DNA from: CAZFVY01 sp964522665 | Lineage (GTDB): Bacteria > Verrucomicrobiota > Verrucomicrobiia > Limisphaerales > CAZFVY01 | Length of the DNA stretch: 64,000 nucleotides | Reading direction: 5' to 3' | Assembly: GCA_964522665.1 (NCBI GenBank) | Contig: CAZFVY010000006.1 | Coordinates: 60,312 to 124,311 of the forward strand | Part shown: in pieces, positions 1 through 7,947 of the stretch | Layout: the number at the start of each line of letters is the position of its first letter | How positions within the stretch are numbered: the stretch's first letter is position 1 | The notes under the pieces: model-generated | The model's input: the letters and a program-made list of their open reading frames with translations, nothing else | Told to the model about the DNA's origin: nothing | Database searches by the model: none | Position numbers and translations under genes: made by a program

Positions 1-1
1 G

Positions 2-1429
2 ACTGAAGAACTCACAGCCGCGCACTTTCAGAATAGGCTCGCAGCGCGAGAGGGCGAGTGATTTCTCGGCGAAGACCGGATGCTGTGGGTTGCTGGCCCA
101 GACGAGGCCGACTTTGAGCGCGTTGGCGCGGTGCGCGGGAAGGGGAACATCAAGGCCGGCTGGCGCCTGAAGGTAAGGCTCCCAGGGAACCGCCGTGTCG
201 AGCGTCGAACCAAAGATGCGCGGGAGGCTCATCAGCGGGGCCTGCACGTCGAACTCCGGCAGCGCCTCGCCCTCAGCCTTGACCAACGTCAATTCGGGAA
301 TATTGCTCAATAGCCGCTTGAGCGGTGGTTGGCATTGGACGATGACCCGGCCGTGTCGTTCGGCGACCAGTTTTGCGAAGCGGATGAACATCAAGGTGTC
401 ACCGAAGCCTTGTTCCGCGTACAGCAGGATGCGGCGTCCCTCAAGGTCGTGCCCGTTCCACTCGGGCTGGGGGAAGCGCGGTTTGGGCTTATGTTTAACC
501 TGCCAGCGCCACTCGTATTCGTTCCAGCCGGTTTCGAAATTGCCGGCCATGAGCGAGGCGATGGCGAAATTCCAGTGGAGCACCGGATGATGGGGATTCA
601 GTTCGATGGCTTGCCGGTAACAGGCGATGGCCTCGTTGACCCGTTGCTTTTCCTGAAGCACGACGCCGAGATTGACCGCCGCATCGGCGCAGTTGGGGTT
701 AATTTCCAGTTCCCGGCGGAGGCATGCTTCGGCCGTATCGAGATCGCCGAGTTGGCGATGGATATTGGCTTGCGCCAAATTCGCCAGCGTCAGATTCGGG
801 TCTTGCTGGAGAGCGGCTTGGAATTGTTCGAGGGCGGCCAGGAAGCGGCACTGCTTCATCTTCACGACGCCGAGATTGAACCGAAGCTCCGGCGAATCGG
901 CCTCCAGTTCCAAACAGGTCGTATAGGCCTTGTCGGCGCGTCGGAACTCGCCCAACTCCTGGCAGCAGAGACCGTAGTTCCGCAGCCAGTTTACGTTTTG
1001 GGGCTGCCATTCGATCAACACGCCGTAGTGCGCGCAGGCCTCTTTCCAATTGCCCAGCGCGGAAAGCAAGTCGGCCAAGCTTTCCCGCGCCCGAATGTGT
1101 CCCGGATTCTGGGCGAGCGCCTGGAGCAGGCTGGCGACGGCCGCATCCGGCTGGCGGCCGGCCAGCCACGCGAGACCCATTTCATGATGGGCTTCCGCCC
1201 ATTCAGGTTGAAGCTCGAGGGCACGGCGCAGCCATTCGGTGGCTTCGCCCGATTTGCCGAGCCGACGGGAGATTTGGCCCAGCCGAAAACGGGCTTGGGC
1301 GGCGTCGGGGCCGTCGGTCGAAGGGGAGCGGAAGCGCGCTTCAGCTTCGGTTAATCGTCCGGCGGAAAAGAGTTCCTCAGCTTCCGCGAGCGCGGCGGAG
1401 GGATGGTCAAGAGCTAGATTGAGGTCCAT
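2..1429 (-). CDS. TPR protein with C-terminal glycosyltransferase-like domain (partial)
   Basis: This frame opens at an ATG at 1429 and stays open for 476 codons to the window edge, so the C-terminus is missing. Residues about 40-295 are tandem tetratricopeptide repeats of about 34 residues with the usual W/L/G/Y/A/P spacing, for example the part reading AIACYRQAIELNPHHP. After these comes GWNEYEWRW, then LLYAEQGFGDTLMFIRFA near residue 343 and, later, KVGLVWASNPQH. That order is typical of the TPR proteins whose C-terminus resembles glycosyltransferase family 9 or the ADP-heptose binding fold. Such proteins are usually tied to cell-surface glycan or protein O-glycosylation; the function here is an inference. 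No Shine-Dalgarno site is obvious. The next gene diverges. Confidence 0.8.
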   Translation of the reverse strand, partial: MDLNLALDHPSAALAEAEELFSAGRLTEAEARFRSPSTDGPDAAQARFRLGQISRRLGKSGEATEWLRRALELQPEWAEAHHEMGLAWLAGRQPDAAVASLLQALAQNPGHIRARESLADLLSALGNWKEACAHYGVLIEWQPQNVNWLRNYGLCCQELGEFRRADKAYTTCLELEADSPELRFNLGVVKMKQCRFLAALEQFQAALQQDPNLTLANLAQANIHRQLGDLDTAEACLRRELEINPNCADAAVNLGVVLQEKQRVNEAIACYRQAIELNPHHPVLHWNFAIASLMAGNFETGWNEYEWRWQVKHKPKPRFPQPEWNGHDLEGRRILLYAEQGFGDTLMFIRFAKLVAERHGRVIVQCQPPLKRLLSNIPELTLVKAEGEALPEFDVQAPLMSLPRIFGSTLDTAVPWEPYLQAPAGLDVPLPAHRANALKVGLVWASNPQHPVFAEKSLALSRCEPILKVRGCEFFS

Positions 1430-1525
1430 GATGGCGTTTGCCGGGCGCGAGGCCATGGCAATGAATAAAATTCATCTGTAACGATAAAGTCCGAGCTTAA
1501 CAGCTTCGGCGCCATCCATGGTTGG

Positions 1526-1587
1526 CGGTTTGCCTGCCTATCCGTAGTCAGAGTTGGCCGACCAAGCCAAACCCCAAAGGCAAACCG
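1526..1587. repeat. 9-bp perfect inverted repeat (arms 45 bases apart)
   Basis: CGGTTTGCC at 1526-1534 is matched by its exact reverse complement GGCAAACCG at 1579-1587. The span lies between divergent genes, so it could be a hairpin or an operator. No flanking duplication or T-run was seen. Confidence 0.5.
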
Positions 1588-1806
1588 TTTAGTGACTCAC
1601 GAACCCCGCGGCCACGGGCATCGCGCTCAACGCAATCGCCCAAATTCTAAAACTACTATCTCATACAATCGGCTCGATTACGAATAACTTTAGGTCGAAG
1701 AGCGCTTTTTAATCTGTTCTCGGGCTGCGATTCAACTCGGCTTTTAATTTCCTAACCAACTCTCTGATAAGGTATTGTACCTACAGATATGCTGGCGCCC
1801 GCGGAA

Positions 1807-1827
1807 AGTGTGCGTCAAAAGCACACT
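1807..1827. repeat. 7-bp hairpin with 7-base loop
   Basis: AGTGTGC at 1807-1813 and GCACACT at 1821-1827 are perfect reverse complements around the loop GTCAAAA. It lies 139 bases upstream of queE. No T-run follows on either strand, so an operator or a leader hairpin is more likely than a terminator. Confidence 0.4.
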
Positions 1828-1965
1828 CGGGGAGGGTCGAATTGTCGTGGAAAGCATTACTATCGGTCTGCCTCGGCTTCGAACCATTTGGGCGATCCCG
1901 CCGTGATCGGGCGCAGGCGCTGGTTAGCGCTTCCCGATGCCGTCCGCTCGGCGTAGAGTGGCGGC

Positions 1966-2700
1966 ATGCTGGATGCGGTCACCGTCAACGAAATCTATCT
2001 GAGTCTGCAAGGGGAGAGTACCTTCGCCGGGTTACCGTGTGTTTTCGTCCGCTTTACAGCCTGCAACCTACGGTGTTCTTACTGCGATACGGCGTACGCC
2101 TTCACGACCGGAAAGAAACTCGCGTTGACCGAGGTCTCCGCGCGGGTCCACGCGTTGGCGAAGCCCTTCGCGCCCGCCGCCGCAGGGCCACGGTTGCCTT
2201 TAGTCGAGCTGACTGGCGGAGAACCACTCCTCCAGCCCGGCGCCATACCGCTGATGCAGTCGCTGTGTGACGAGGGTTTCACCGTCTTGCTCGAAACCAG
2301 CGGCGCGCTCGACATTGGCCCCGTCGATCGGCGCGTCCGGCGCGTCATGGATCTTAAATGTCCGAGCAGCGGTGAGGTCGAGCGCAATCGTTGGGAGAAT
2401 CTCAAACTCCTGCAATCGACCGACGAACTCAAATTCGTAATCGGCACCGCGGAAGACTACGGGTGGGCGAAGCAACAGGTCATCGAGCATCGGTTGAGCG
2501 AAACGTGCCCGATCCTGTTTTCGTGGGTCAGCCCGTTGGCCGACCACCAACGGGACCACTCGCTCAAGCCGGTTCCGGCGGGGCAAACGCCGATCGCCCG
2601 GCTTGAACTGGTCGAGCGGATCATCACCGACGCGTTGCCCGTGCGCTTTCAACTTCAAATGCACAAAATCATCTGGCCGCCGGATCAGCGAGGAGTCTGA
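1966..2700 (+). CDS. queE: 7-carboxy-7-deazaguanine synthase (radical SAM)
   Basis: QueE converts 6-carboxytetrahydropterin to 7-carboxy-7-deazaguanine in cytosolic queuosine (preQ0) synthesis, using S-adenosylmethionine and a 4Fe-4S cluster. The N-terminus reads NEIYLSLQGEST, then a CX3CX2C cluster motif at C33, C37 and C40 (CNLRCSYCD). This is followed by the radical-SAM motif LVELTGGEPLLQ and later the segment WVSPLADH. The length of 244 residues is normal for QueE. The ATG is preceded by only a weak AGAG-type site. No other queuosine genes are in the window, so it is not in a que operon here. The next gene starts 87 bases downstream on the same strand. Confidence 0.93.
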   Translation: MLDAVTVNEIYLSLQGESTFAGLPCVFVRFTACNLRCSYCDTAYAFTTGKKLALTEVSARVHALAKPFAPAAAGPRLPLVELTGGEPLLQPGAIPLMQSLCDEGFTVLLETSGALDIGPVDRRVRRVMDLKCPSSGEVERNRWENLKLLQSTDELKFVIGTAEDYGWAKQQVIEHRLSETCPILFSWVSPLADHQRDHSLKPVPAGQTPIARLELVERIITDALPVRFQLQMHKIIWPPDQRGV

Positions 2701-2787
2701 CGTTCCTCGCACTATGACTCCCAAAACTGGCCAAGCGTCCGTTCGCCGCGGAAGTTCCGGCGCGCGCCGGGAAAAGCGCCTCGCCTT

Positions 2788-4149
2788 GTGACCACGCGCC
2801 GCGTGCTAAAGCTCTTGCGTGATTACGAGTCGCGCAACGTTACTTATATGGAAGCGGACGGTTCCTGGCCGATCGTCTGGGAACGGGCGCGTGGCGTTCA
2901 CGTCTGGAACGCGGAGGGGAAACGCTTTGTGGATCTCACCGCGGCGTTCGGTGTGGCCGCCGCCGGCCACGCGAATCCGCGCGTCGTCCGGGCCGGCACG
3001 AGGCAAATGAACCGCCTGTTGCACGCGATGGGGGATGTCCATCCGCACGCGCGGAAGGCCGAGCTGGCGCGGGAATTAAGCCGTTTAACCTTCGAGCGCT
3101 GGAGTCGTCGGCCGACATCGCGAGCGGCGAAACGGTCGGGCGCGGCCCGGTGGGCCGGCAAGTCGATCTTCTGCAATTCTGGTTTTGAAGCGGTCGAAGC
3201 GGCGCTGAAGACGGCCTTGCTGGCGAGCGGAAAACCGGGAGTGATCGCGTTCCGTGGCGCCTACCACGGCCTTGGTTATGGCGCGCTCAATGTGACGCAA
3301 CGAGGCCATTTCCGCACGCCGTTCCTGGCGCAAATCGGCGGGTTCAGCCATTTCCTGCCGTTTCCGGCGCAAGCGGACGAAGTGGGCGGCGTGGAGGCTT
3401 CGATACGGCGGTTGATTCAGCGCGAAAATGTCGGCGCAATATTAGTTGAACCGATTCAAGTGCGCGGTGGGATTAATCTTCCGCCGCTGGAGTTCCTGCC
3501 GCGATTGCGGCGCGTCTGTGACGAAACTGGCGTGGTCTTGATCCTCGACGAAATTTATACCGGCTTCGGGCGCACCGGTCGTTGGTTCGCGTGTGAGCAC
3601 AGCGGCGTCGCGCCCGATCTGATCTGCCTTGGGAAGGCGTTGACGGGCGGGTTTCCGCTCTCCGTTTGCGTTGGGCGGGCCGACCTTATGGATCGCGCTT
3701 GGCCGGCGTCGAATGGGGAGGCGATTCACACCAGCACGTTCTTGGGGCACCCGGTCGGCTGCGCAATGGCGTTGGCCCAGATCGCTGAGCTTAAGGCGCG
3801 TCAACTGCCCCGTGAGGCGGCTCGGATTGGCGCGCGTGCGCTGGTGGCGCTGGGGAAATTGGCGGCGCCAGCCGCTTGCTCGCTGGCCGTCCGCGGCGTC
3901 GGGCTTTTCCTCGGCGTCGAGTTGCGCTTGCTCGACGGCGCCGCCGCCACCGAGATCGCGCTCGCGGTTATCAAGGGAATGTTGCGGCGGGGTTACGTTC
4001 TGCTTCCCGAGGGTGAACATTCCAACGTCGTCAGCCTCACGCCGCCGTTGACGATCACCCCGGCGCAACTGGACGCCGCGGTCGCGGCGCTGGCGGCCGA
4101 GTTGGCGGCGGTTGACGCCCGCCCGGAGCGGCAAGGAGTCAAACGATGA
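2788..4149 (+). CDS. Class III pyridoxal-phosphate aminotransferase
   Basis: This is a fold-type I PLP enzyme of the ornithine/acetylornithine/diaminopelargonate group. The signature LILDEIYTGFGRTGRWF holds the PLP-interacting aspartate D254. The Schiff-base lysine is K283 in LGKALTGGFP. GXXGHANPRV near residue 60 and FCNSGFEAVEAALK near 130 fit the family. The 453 residues are usual for class III enzymes. The substrate cannot be read from sequence, and no arginine, biotin or lysine pathway genes lie alongside. The start is a GTG at 2788, the first plausible start in this frame. The stop overlaps the rsmA start by four bases (ATGA), so the two are probably translated together. Confidence 0.85.
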   Translation: MTTRRVLKLLRDYESRNVTYMEADGSWPIVWERARGVHVWNAEGKRFVDLTAAFGVAAAGHANPRVVRAGTRQMNRLLHAMGDVHPHARKAELARELSRLTFERWSRRPTSRAAKRSGAARWAGKSIFCNSGFEAVEAALKTALLASGKPGVIAFRGAYHGLGYGALNVTQRGHFRTPFLAQIGGFSHFLPFPAQADEVGGVEASIRRLIQRENVGAILVEPIQVRGGINLPPLEFLPRLRRVCDETGVVLILDEIYTGFGRTGRWFACEHSGVAPDLICLGKALTGGFPLSVCVGRADLMDRAWPASNGEAIHTSTFLGHPVGCAMALAQIAELKARQLPREAARIGARALVALGKLAAPAACSLAVRGVGLFLGVELRLLDGAAATEIALAVIKGMLRRGYVLLPEGEHSNVVSLTPPLTITPAQLDAAVAALAAELAAVDARPERQGVKR

Positions 4150-4991
4150 CGCTCTCCGAGATGAATCAGCTTTTGGCCGAGCGCGGCATTCAATTAACCA
4201 AATCTTTGGGGCAGAATTTTATGCACGACGCCAACCAGGTGCGTCGCATCATCGCCGCCGCGGAGCTGACCCGCGCCGATCGCGTGCTCGAAATCGGCCC
4301 CGGCCTGGGACCGTTGACCGAGCAGTTGCTGGCGTCCGCCGGCCATATCCTTGCTGTCGAAAAGGACCAACGGTTCATCCCGTTGCTGACGGAACGGTTC
4401 GCCGCCAACCTGAAAGACGGCGCGCTTGAATTGACGCCAGGCGATGCGCTCGAGTTGGTGGCGCGCGATCCGCGGGATTGGACCGATTGGAAACTGGTGG
4501 CGAATTTGCCATATTCGGTGGCGTCGCCAATCCTCGTGGAATTCGCGCTGGCGCGGACTTGTCCGCAGCGGATCGTGGTCACGCTCCAGTTGGAGGTCGC
4601 CCGCCGCCTGTTCGCCCGGCGCGACGATGATGATTATGGCGTACTGTCGCTGCTGACGCAGTTGCGTTATCTGCCCGGCGAATGGTTCAAGATTCCGCCC
4701 GGCTCCTTCTTTCCGTCACCGGAGGTCGATTCGGCGTGCGTCTGCCTCCGGCGACGGCCGCAGCCGTTGCTCGAACCGGAGCTGACGCGGACGTTTACCC
4801 GCCTGGTGAAACGAGGCTTCTCGCAGCGGCGCAAAATGATGCTGAAACTGCTCAAGGCCGAATGGCCGCTGGAGGCGCTGAACCGCGCGTTCGCGCACCT
4901 TGAGCTTTCGCCGCAAATTCGCGCCGAAGCCGTCAGTCTGGATCAGTTTGTCGCTTTGACCCGTTTCCTGGCGGGCGGGAATCCGCTATGA
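4146..4991 (+). CDS. rsmA: 16S rRNA dimethyladenosine transferase
   Basis: RsmA (KsgA) dimethylates two adjacent adenosines near the 3' end of 16S rRNA during small-subunit maturation. The N-terminus reads LTKSLGQNFMHD, followed by SAM motif I LEIGPGLGPLTEQLL (about residues 48-62), the acidic AVEKD motif and the catalytic NLPY motif at residues 120-123. The end FKIPPGSFFPSPEVDS and the region SQRRKMMLKLL are diagnostic. At 281 residues it is full length. Its ATG overlaps the stop of the preceding aminotransferase gene. A Nudix gene follows 22 bases later. Confidence 0.95.
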   Translation: MTLSEMNQLLAERGIQLTKSLGQNFMHDANQVRRIIAAAELTRADRVLEIGPGLGPLTEQLLASAGHILAVEKDQRFIPLLTERFAANLKDGALELTPGDALELVARDPRDWTDWKLVANLPYSVASPILVEFALARTCPQRIVVTLQLEVARRLFARRDDDDYGVLSLLTQLRYLPGEWFKIPPGSFFPSPEVDSACVCLRRRPQPLLEPELTRTFTRLVKRGFSQRRKMMLKLLKAEWPLEALNRAFAHLELSPQIRAEAVSLDQFVALTRFLAGGNPL

Positions 4992-5013
4992 TCGCGGGCA
5001 GCGAAACAACGTT

Positions 5014-5520
5014 ATGAGCGAAGAGATATTTGATGTCGTCAATGACAACGATGAGGTGATCGGCCAAACCCCGCGCGGCGAAGTGCACCGGCGCGGGCTG
5101 AAACATCGCGCGGTCCACGTGCTCGTGTTCAACGCGCGGGGCGAATTATTCCTGCAAAAGCGCTCGATGAAAAAGGATTGTTCACCCGGCGCGTGGGACT
5201 CGTCGTCGTCGGGCCACCTTGAAGTGGGGGAGAGCTACGACGCTTGCGCGATGCGCGAACTGGGCGAGGAAATCGGCTGGCGGCCCAGCGAACCGCCTGA
5301 AAAGCTCCTCAAGATCGACGCCTGCGCGGAAACCGGTCAGGAATTCGTATGGATTTATCGCTGCCGCGGCGAAGGGCCGTTCGTGTTGCACCCGGAAGAA
5401 ATTGAGCGGGGCGATTGGTTCTCCGCCGAAACGATCACGTCCTGGATGGCCGAACGGCCGAACGAGTTTGCCGGCGCATTCCGTCTGATTTGGGGTCGGC
5501 GGGACGAGTTGCTGAAATGA
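5014..5520 (+). CDS. Nudix hydrolase (YfcD / IPP-isomerase-like)
   Basis: The Nudix box spans about residues 67-89, with G67 and the metal-binding REXXEE core at R81-E86 (RELGEE). Before it comes QKRSMKKDCSPGAWDSS, the pattern of the subgroup that resembles isopentenyl-diphosphate isomerase and YfcD. Nudix enzymes hydrolyse nucleoside-diphosphate-linked compounds with Mg2+; the substrate here is unknown. The protein has 168 residues, is cytosolic, and follows rsmA on the same strand. Confidence 0.88.
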   Translation: MSEEIFDVVNDNDEVIGQTPRGEVHRRGLKHRAVHVLVFNARGELFLQKRSMKKDCSPGAWDSSSSGHLEVGESYDACAMRELGEEIGWRPSEPPEKLLKIDACAETGQEFVWIYRCRGEGPFVLHPEEIERGDWFSAETITSWMAERPNEFAGAFRLIWGRRDELLK

Positions 5521-5598
5521 GTCTGCCGGCTCTGACTGGAAACTCGCGACCGGCCGTCGGTTTCTTCCCGAGCGATTATCGGTCTAATCCCGCTTTTT

Positions 5599-6144
5599 AT
5601 GCGTGTCACGATTGATCCCGCGCGCGTCGCGGAAACGTTCGCCAAGTTCTCTGACAATGCTTCGCTGCAGGAAAGCGCGCAGCTTTTCGCGCGCGGGCTG
5701 CCCGTCGCGGAGATGATCCAGGCCTTCGCGATGAACGAGAACGTGCTGCGGGCCTTTGCCGGTTTCGCGAGCGTCTATCCGTACGGAAACCTTGAGCGAA
5801 GCATCCTCGAAAAGGTGATCTTGCGGGTTTCGCAACTCCAGGAGTGCCAGTTCTGCGCCAATTCGCATCTCGAAATCATGCGCGGTCTTGGGATCGGGAC
5901 TGACTTTTCGCCGGGAGCGGAGCAGACCGAGCGCGAGCGCCTCGCCGTCGAATACGCCGAGCTGATGACCCGCGATTCCAATCGCGTGCCGGACGCCTTT
6001 TTCGCGCGGCTCCGGTCGGCGTTCACCGATTCCGAAATCGTCGAGCTGACTTTCCACACCGGTTTCATCACGATGCTCAATCGGTTCAACAACGCGCTCC
6101 AAGTGCGTTATCAGGGCGATTTTAAAGGCTTGGAAATCAAATAG
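5599..6144 (+). CDS. AhpD / carboxymuconolactone decarboxylase family protein
   Basis: The core motif ECQFCANSH places C83, C86 and H90 in the CXXCXXXH pattern of AhpD-like alkylhydroperoxidases, which use the cysteine pair for peroxide or disulfide chemistry. The rest is all-helical, ending with FNNALQVRYQGDF. The length of 181 residues fits one AhpD domain. No peroxiredoxin (AhpC) gene adjoins it, so the redox partner is unknown. It faces comB, whose stop lies 124 bases away on the other strand. Confidence 0.85.
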   Translation: MRVTIDPARVAETFAKFSDNASLQESAQLFARGLPVAEMIQAFAMNENVLRAFAGFASVYPYGNLERSILEKVILRVSQLQECQFCANSHLEIMRGLGIGTDFSPGAEQTERERLAVEYAELMTRDSNRVPDAFFARLRSAFTDSEIVELTFHTGFITMLNRFNNALQVRYQGDFKGLEIK

Positions 6145-6267
6145 CCGCGGGTCTGGCCGCGTTCTTGGCGGGCGCGTGGATCAGAGTATCGCGGCTCCGG
6201 CGCCGGATCGGATCATTCCCCGGCGCTTGGCCGCGCCGCCGCGGCAACGCAGGGCTGCGGACGAACC

Positions 6268-7044
6268 TCAGACCACCGAGGTGGTCAGCCGCGCCGTGCC
6301 GTCAACTTGCATCGCCGCGATTAGATTTAGCGAATCTCGTTGAGCGCAGAAGGCGACGTCATCCGCCAAGTCCGGCTGCGACATCAGCCGCCGACCGTTA
6401 CGCGCGAGCCGCAGGCCTTTCAACAGATCGCCGCCAAGGTCGCGGTAGATTTGCCGCGCGATCTCCGCCGAGTCAGAAACTTCGCCGCCGCCGTAGATTG
6501 GCCAGAGCAGCTCGGCGAGCCCGCCCGCGGCGAGCGTGTCTTCGAGCGCCACCTGCTCAAATGTGCCGGCGCAAATCAACATGAGGCGTTCGGGACGCGC
6601 CGCCGCCAACGCCTTGGCGACGGCGCCCAGATTAAGGAAAGAGCCGATCAAAGTGGCTTGCGCGCCAGCGCACGCGCGGAGCGCGCGGGTGCCATTCGTC
6701 GTCGTCATCACGATGGTCTTCCCGCGCACCACTTCGGCGACGAATTCGCGCGGCGAATTGCCCAGGTCAAAATCGATCCCGCCCGTTTGTTCTCCGCGAA
6801 TCCGCAAACCGTGCCGTTCCCCGGCGAGCAACAACTCCGGCCGCCCCGCCCGCAGCGCGAGCGCCTCGGTGATCTCACCGACTGGCACGATGGCGTCCGC
6901 GCCATTCGCCAACGCGGTCAGCATCGTGGTGGTCGCCCGCAGGATGTCGAAGACGACGCAGACGGTTTGGCTGAGCCGCTTTTGGCGCAGTCCGTCGAAT
7001 TCGGCGGGGCTGAGAAGAACTTCGAGTGTCGTCGGCATAATCAC
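6268..7044 (-). CDS. comB: 2-phosphosulfolactate phosphatase (ComB family)
   Basis: ComB removes phosphate from 2-phosphosulfolactate, the second step of coenzyme M synthesis in methanogens; bacterial homologues make sulfolactate or have unclear roles. Recognisable segments are VCVVFDILRATTTMLTAL near the N-terminus, GERHGLRI, FDLGNSPRE and TIVMTTTNGTRAL. The 258 residues match the family. The start ATG at 7044 is followed by another ATG two codons later, so the exact start could shift. ComA, ComC and the other sulfolactate genes are absent nearby, so its pathway is not settled by context. Confidence 0.88.
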   Translation of the reverse strand: MIMPTTLEVLLSPAEFDGLRQKRLSQTVCVVFDILRATTTMLTALANGADAIVPVGEITEALALRAGRPELLLAGERHGLRIRGEQTGGIDFDLGNSPREFVAEVVRGKTIVMTTTNGTRALRACAGAQATLIGSFLNLGAVAKALAAARPERLMLICAGTFEQVALEDTLAAGGLAELLWPIYGGGEVSDSAEIARQIYRDLGGDLLKGLRLARNGRRLMSQPDLADDVAFCAQRDSLNLIAAMQVDGTARLTTSVV

Positions 7045-7084
7045 TTTCTTTTGCGAATGATTGGGCGCGGATGGGTCGTCACTC

Positions 7085-7945
7085 TCACCATGCCTTTAGG
7101 GTTCGCGCGTAGTGAAAGAGGTATTGCTGCGCGTAACCGGCGTGCGGACCAAAATGGGATTCCTTAAAGCGCTCGAGGCGCGGTTGGGTGACCCGGCGCC
7201 GCGGGAAATAGAATTGCTGCAACGCCTTGCGAATCCAGACGTCCACCGGAAACGCTTCGGGGAATCCGAACGCGAACAACAAAACGCAATCCGCGATTTT
7301 GGGACCAACTCCGGGCAGGCGCAGCAGTTCCGCGCGCGCCTCGGGAAGGGATCGCGCGGCAATCGCGTTCAAATCGACTTCGCCGTCCGCGAGCATCCGC
7401 GCGGTCCCTTGCAGGTAGGGAGCACGAAACCCCATTTTGCATTCGCGCAGTTGGGCGGCGCTGAGCGCCGCGAGTCGTTCCGGCCTCGGAAAAGCGTGGA
7501 CTTGGCCTCGATCATCGGGCGCGGTGATGGCTTGGCCGTAACGCGCGCAGAGCAGGGCGACGATTTGCTGAATCTGCACGATTTGCTTGGTCGAAGAGAG
7601 AATGAACGAGGCCAGGCATTCCCACGGTTCCTGGCGCAACAGGCGCAATCCGCGGCAGGCCGCGACCGCCGAGCGCATCGGCTCGTCATCGGGAAAGGTC
7701 GCCAGGATTTGTCGCAGATTCACATGCAATTGCAAGAAATCCGTGAGCCAGTCCCAGCGCTCGACGGCGGGCGCCGTCGTGGCCGTGATCGCGCCTTCCA
7801 CCTGGCGCAGCCGGACCCATTGCGCGCCGAGGACCCCTTCCCACGCTCCGTCGCGCTCGCGCCAGCGGAAGGCTTGGCCCGAACTGAGCGTGGCGCCGAG
7901 ATCGTAGTCGGGCGCGGTGAGGACCGTTTCAGTGACTGGGGCCAT
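7085..7945 (-). CDS. ogg: 8-oxoguanine DNA glycosylase/AP lyase
   Basis: This HhH-GPD base-excision repair enzyme resembles OGG1 rather than MutM. The helix-hairpin-helix LPGVGPKIADC places the catalytic lysine at K216 and the essential aspartate at D235 in FPVDVW. These correspond to K249 and D268 of human OGG1. The N-terminal part has the family pattern TLSSGQAFRW. At 286 residues it is slightly shorter than the human core. The start lies only two bases beyond the stop of the upstream PAP2-glycosyltransferase gene, so the two share a transcript. Confidence 0.88.
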   Translation of the reverse strand: MAPVTETVLTAPDYDLGATLSSGQAFRWRERDGAWEGVLGAQWVRLRQVEGAITATTAPAVERWDWLTDFLQLHVNLRQILATFPDDEPMRSAVAACRGLRLLRQEPWECLASFILSSTKQIVQIQQIVALLCARYGQAITAPDDRGQVHAFPRPERLAALSAAQLRECKMGFRAPYLQGTARMLADGEVDLNAIAARSLPEARAELLRLPGVGPKIADCVLLFAFGFPEAFPVDVWIRKALQQFYFPRRRVTQPRLERFKESHFGPHAGYAQQYLFHYARTLKAW

Positions 7946-7947
7946 GA

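Larger units (their letters stand above)
1430..1965. other. Divergent intergenic region, AT-rich core
   Basis: This 536-base gap separates the leftward TPR gene from rightward queE. Its middle (about 1630-1800) is clearly richer in A and T than the flanks. It holds two inverted repeats, listed separately, and no open frame or RNA family that I recognise. It probably carries promoters for both flanking genes, but I could not fix a -35/-10 pair. Confidence 0.5.

Noticed and set aside
329..1354. A 341-codon plus-strand frame at the left end
   Set aside because: The minus strand of the same region encodes unmistakable TPR repeats over 476 codons.
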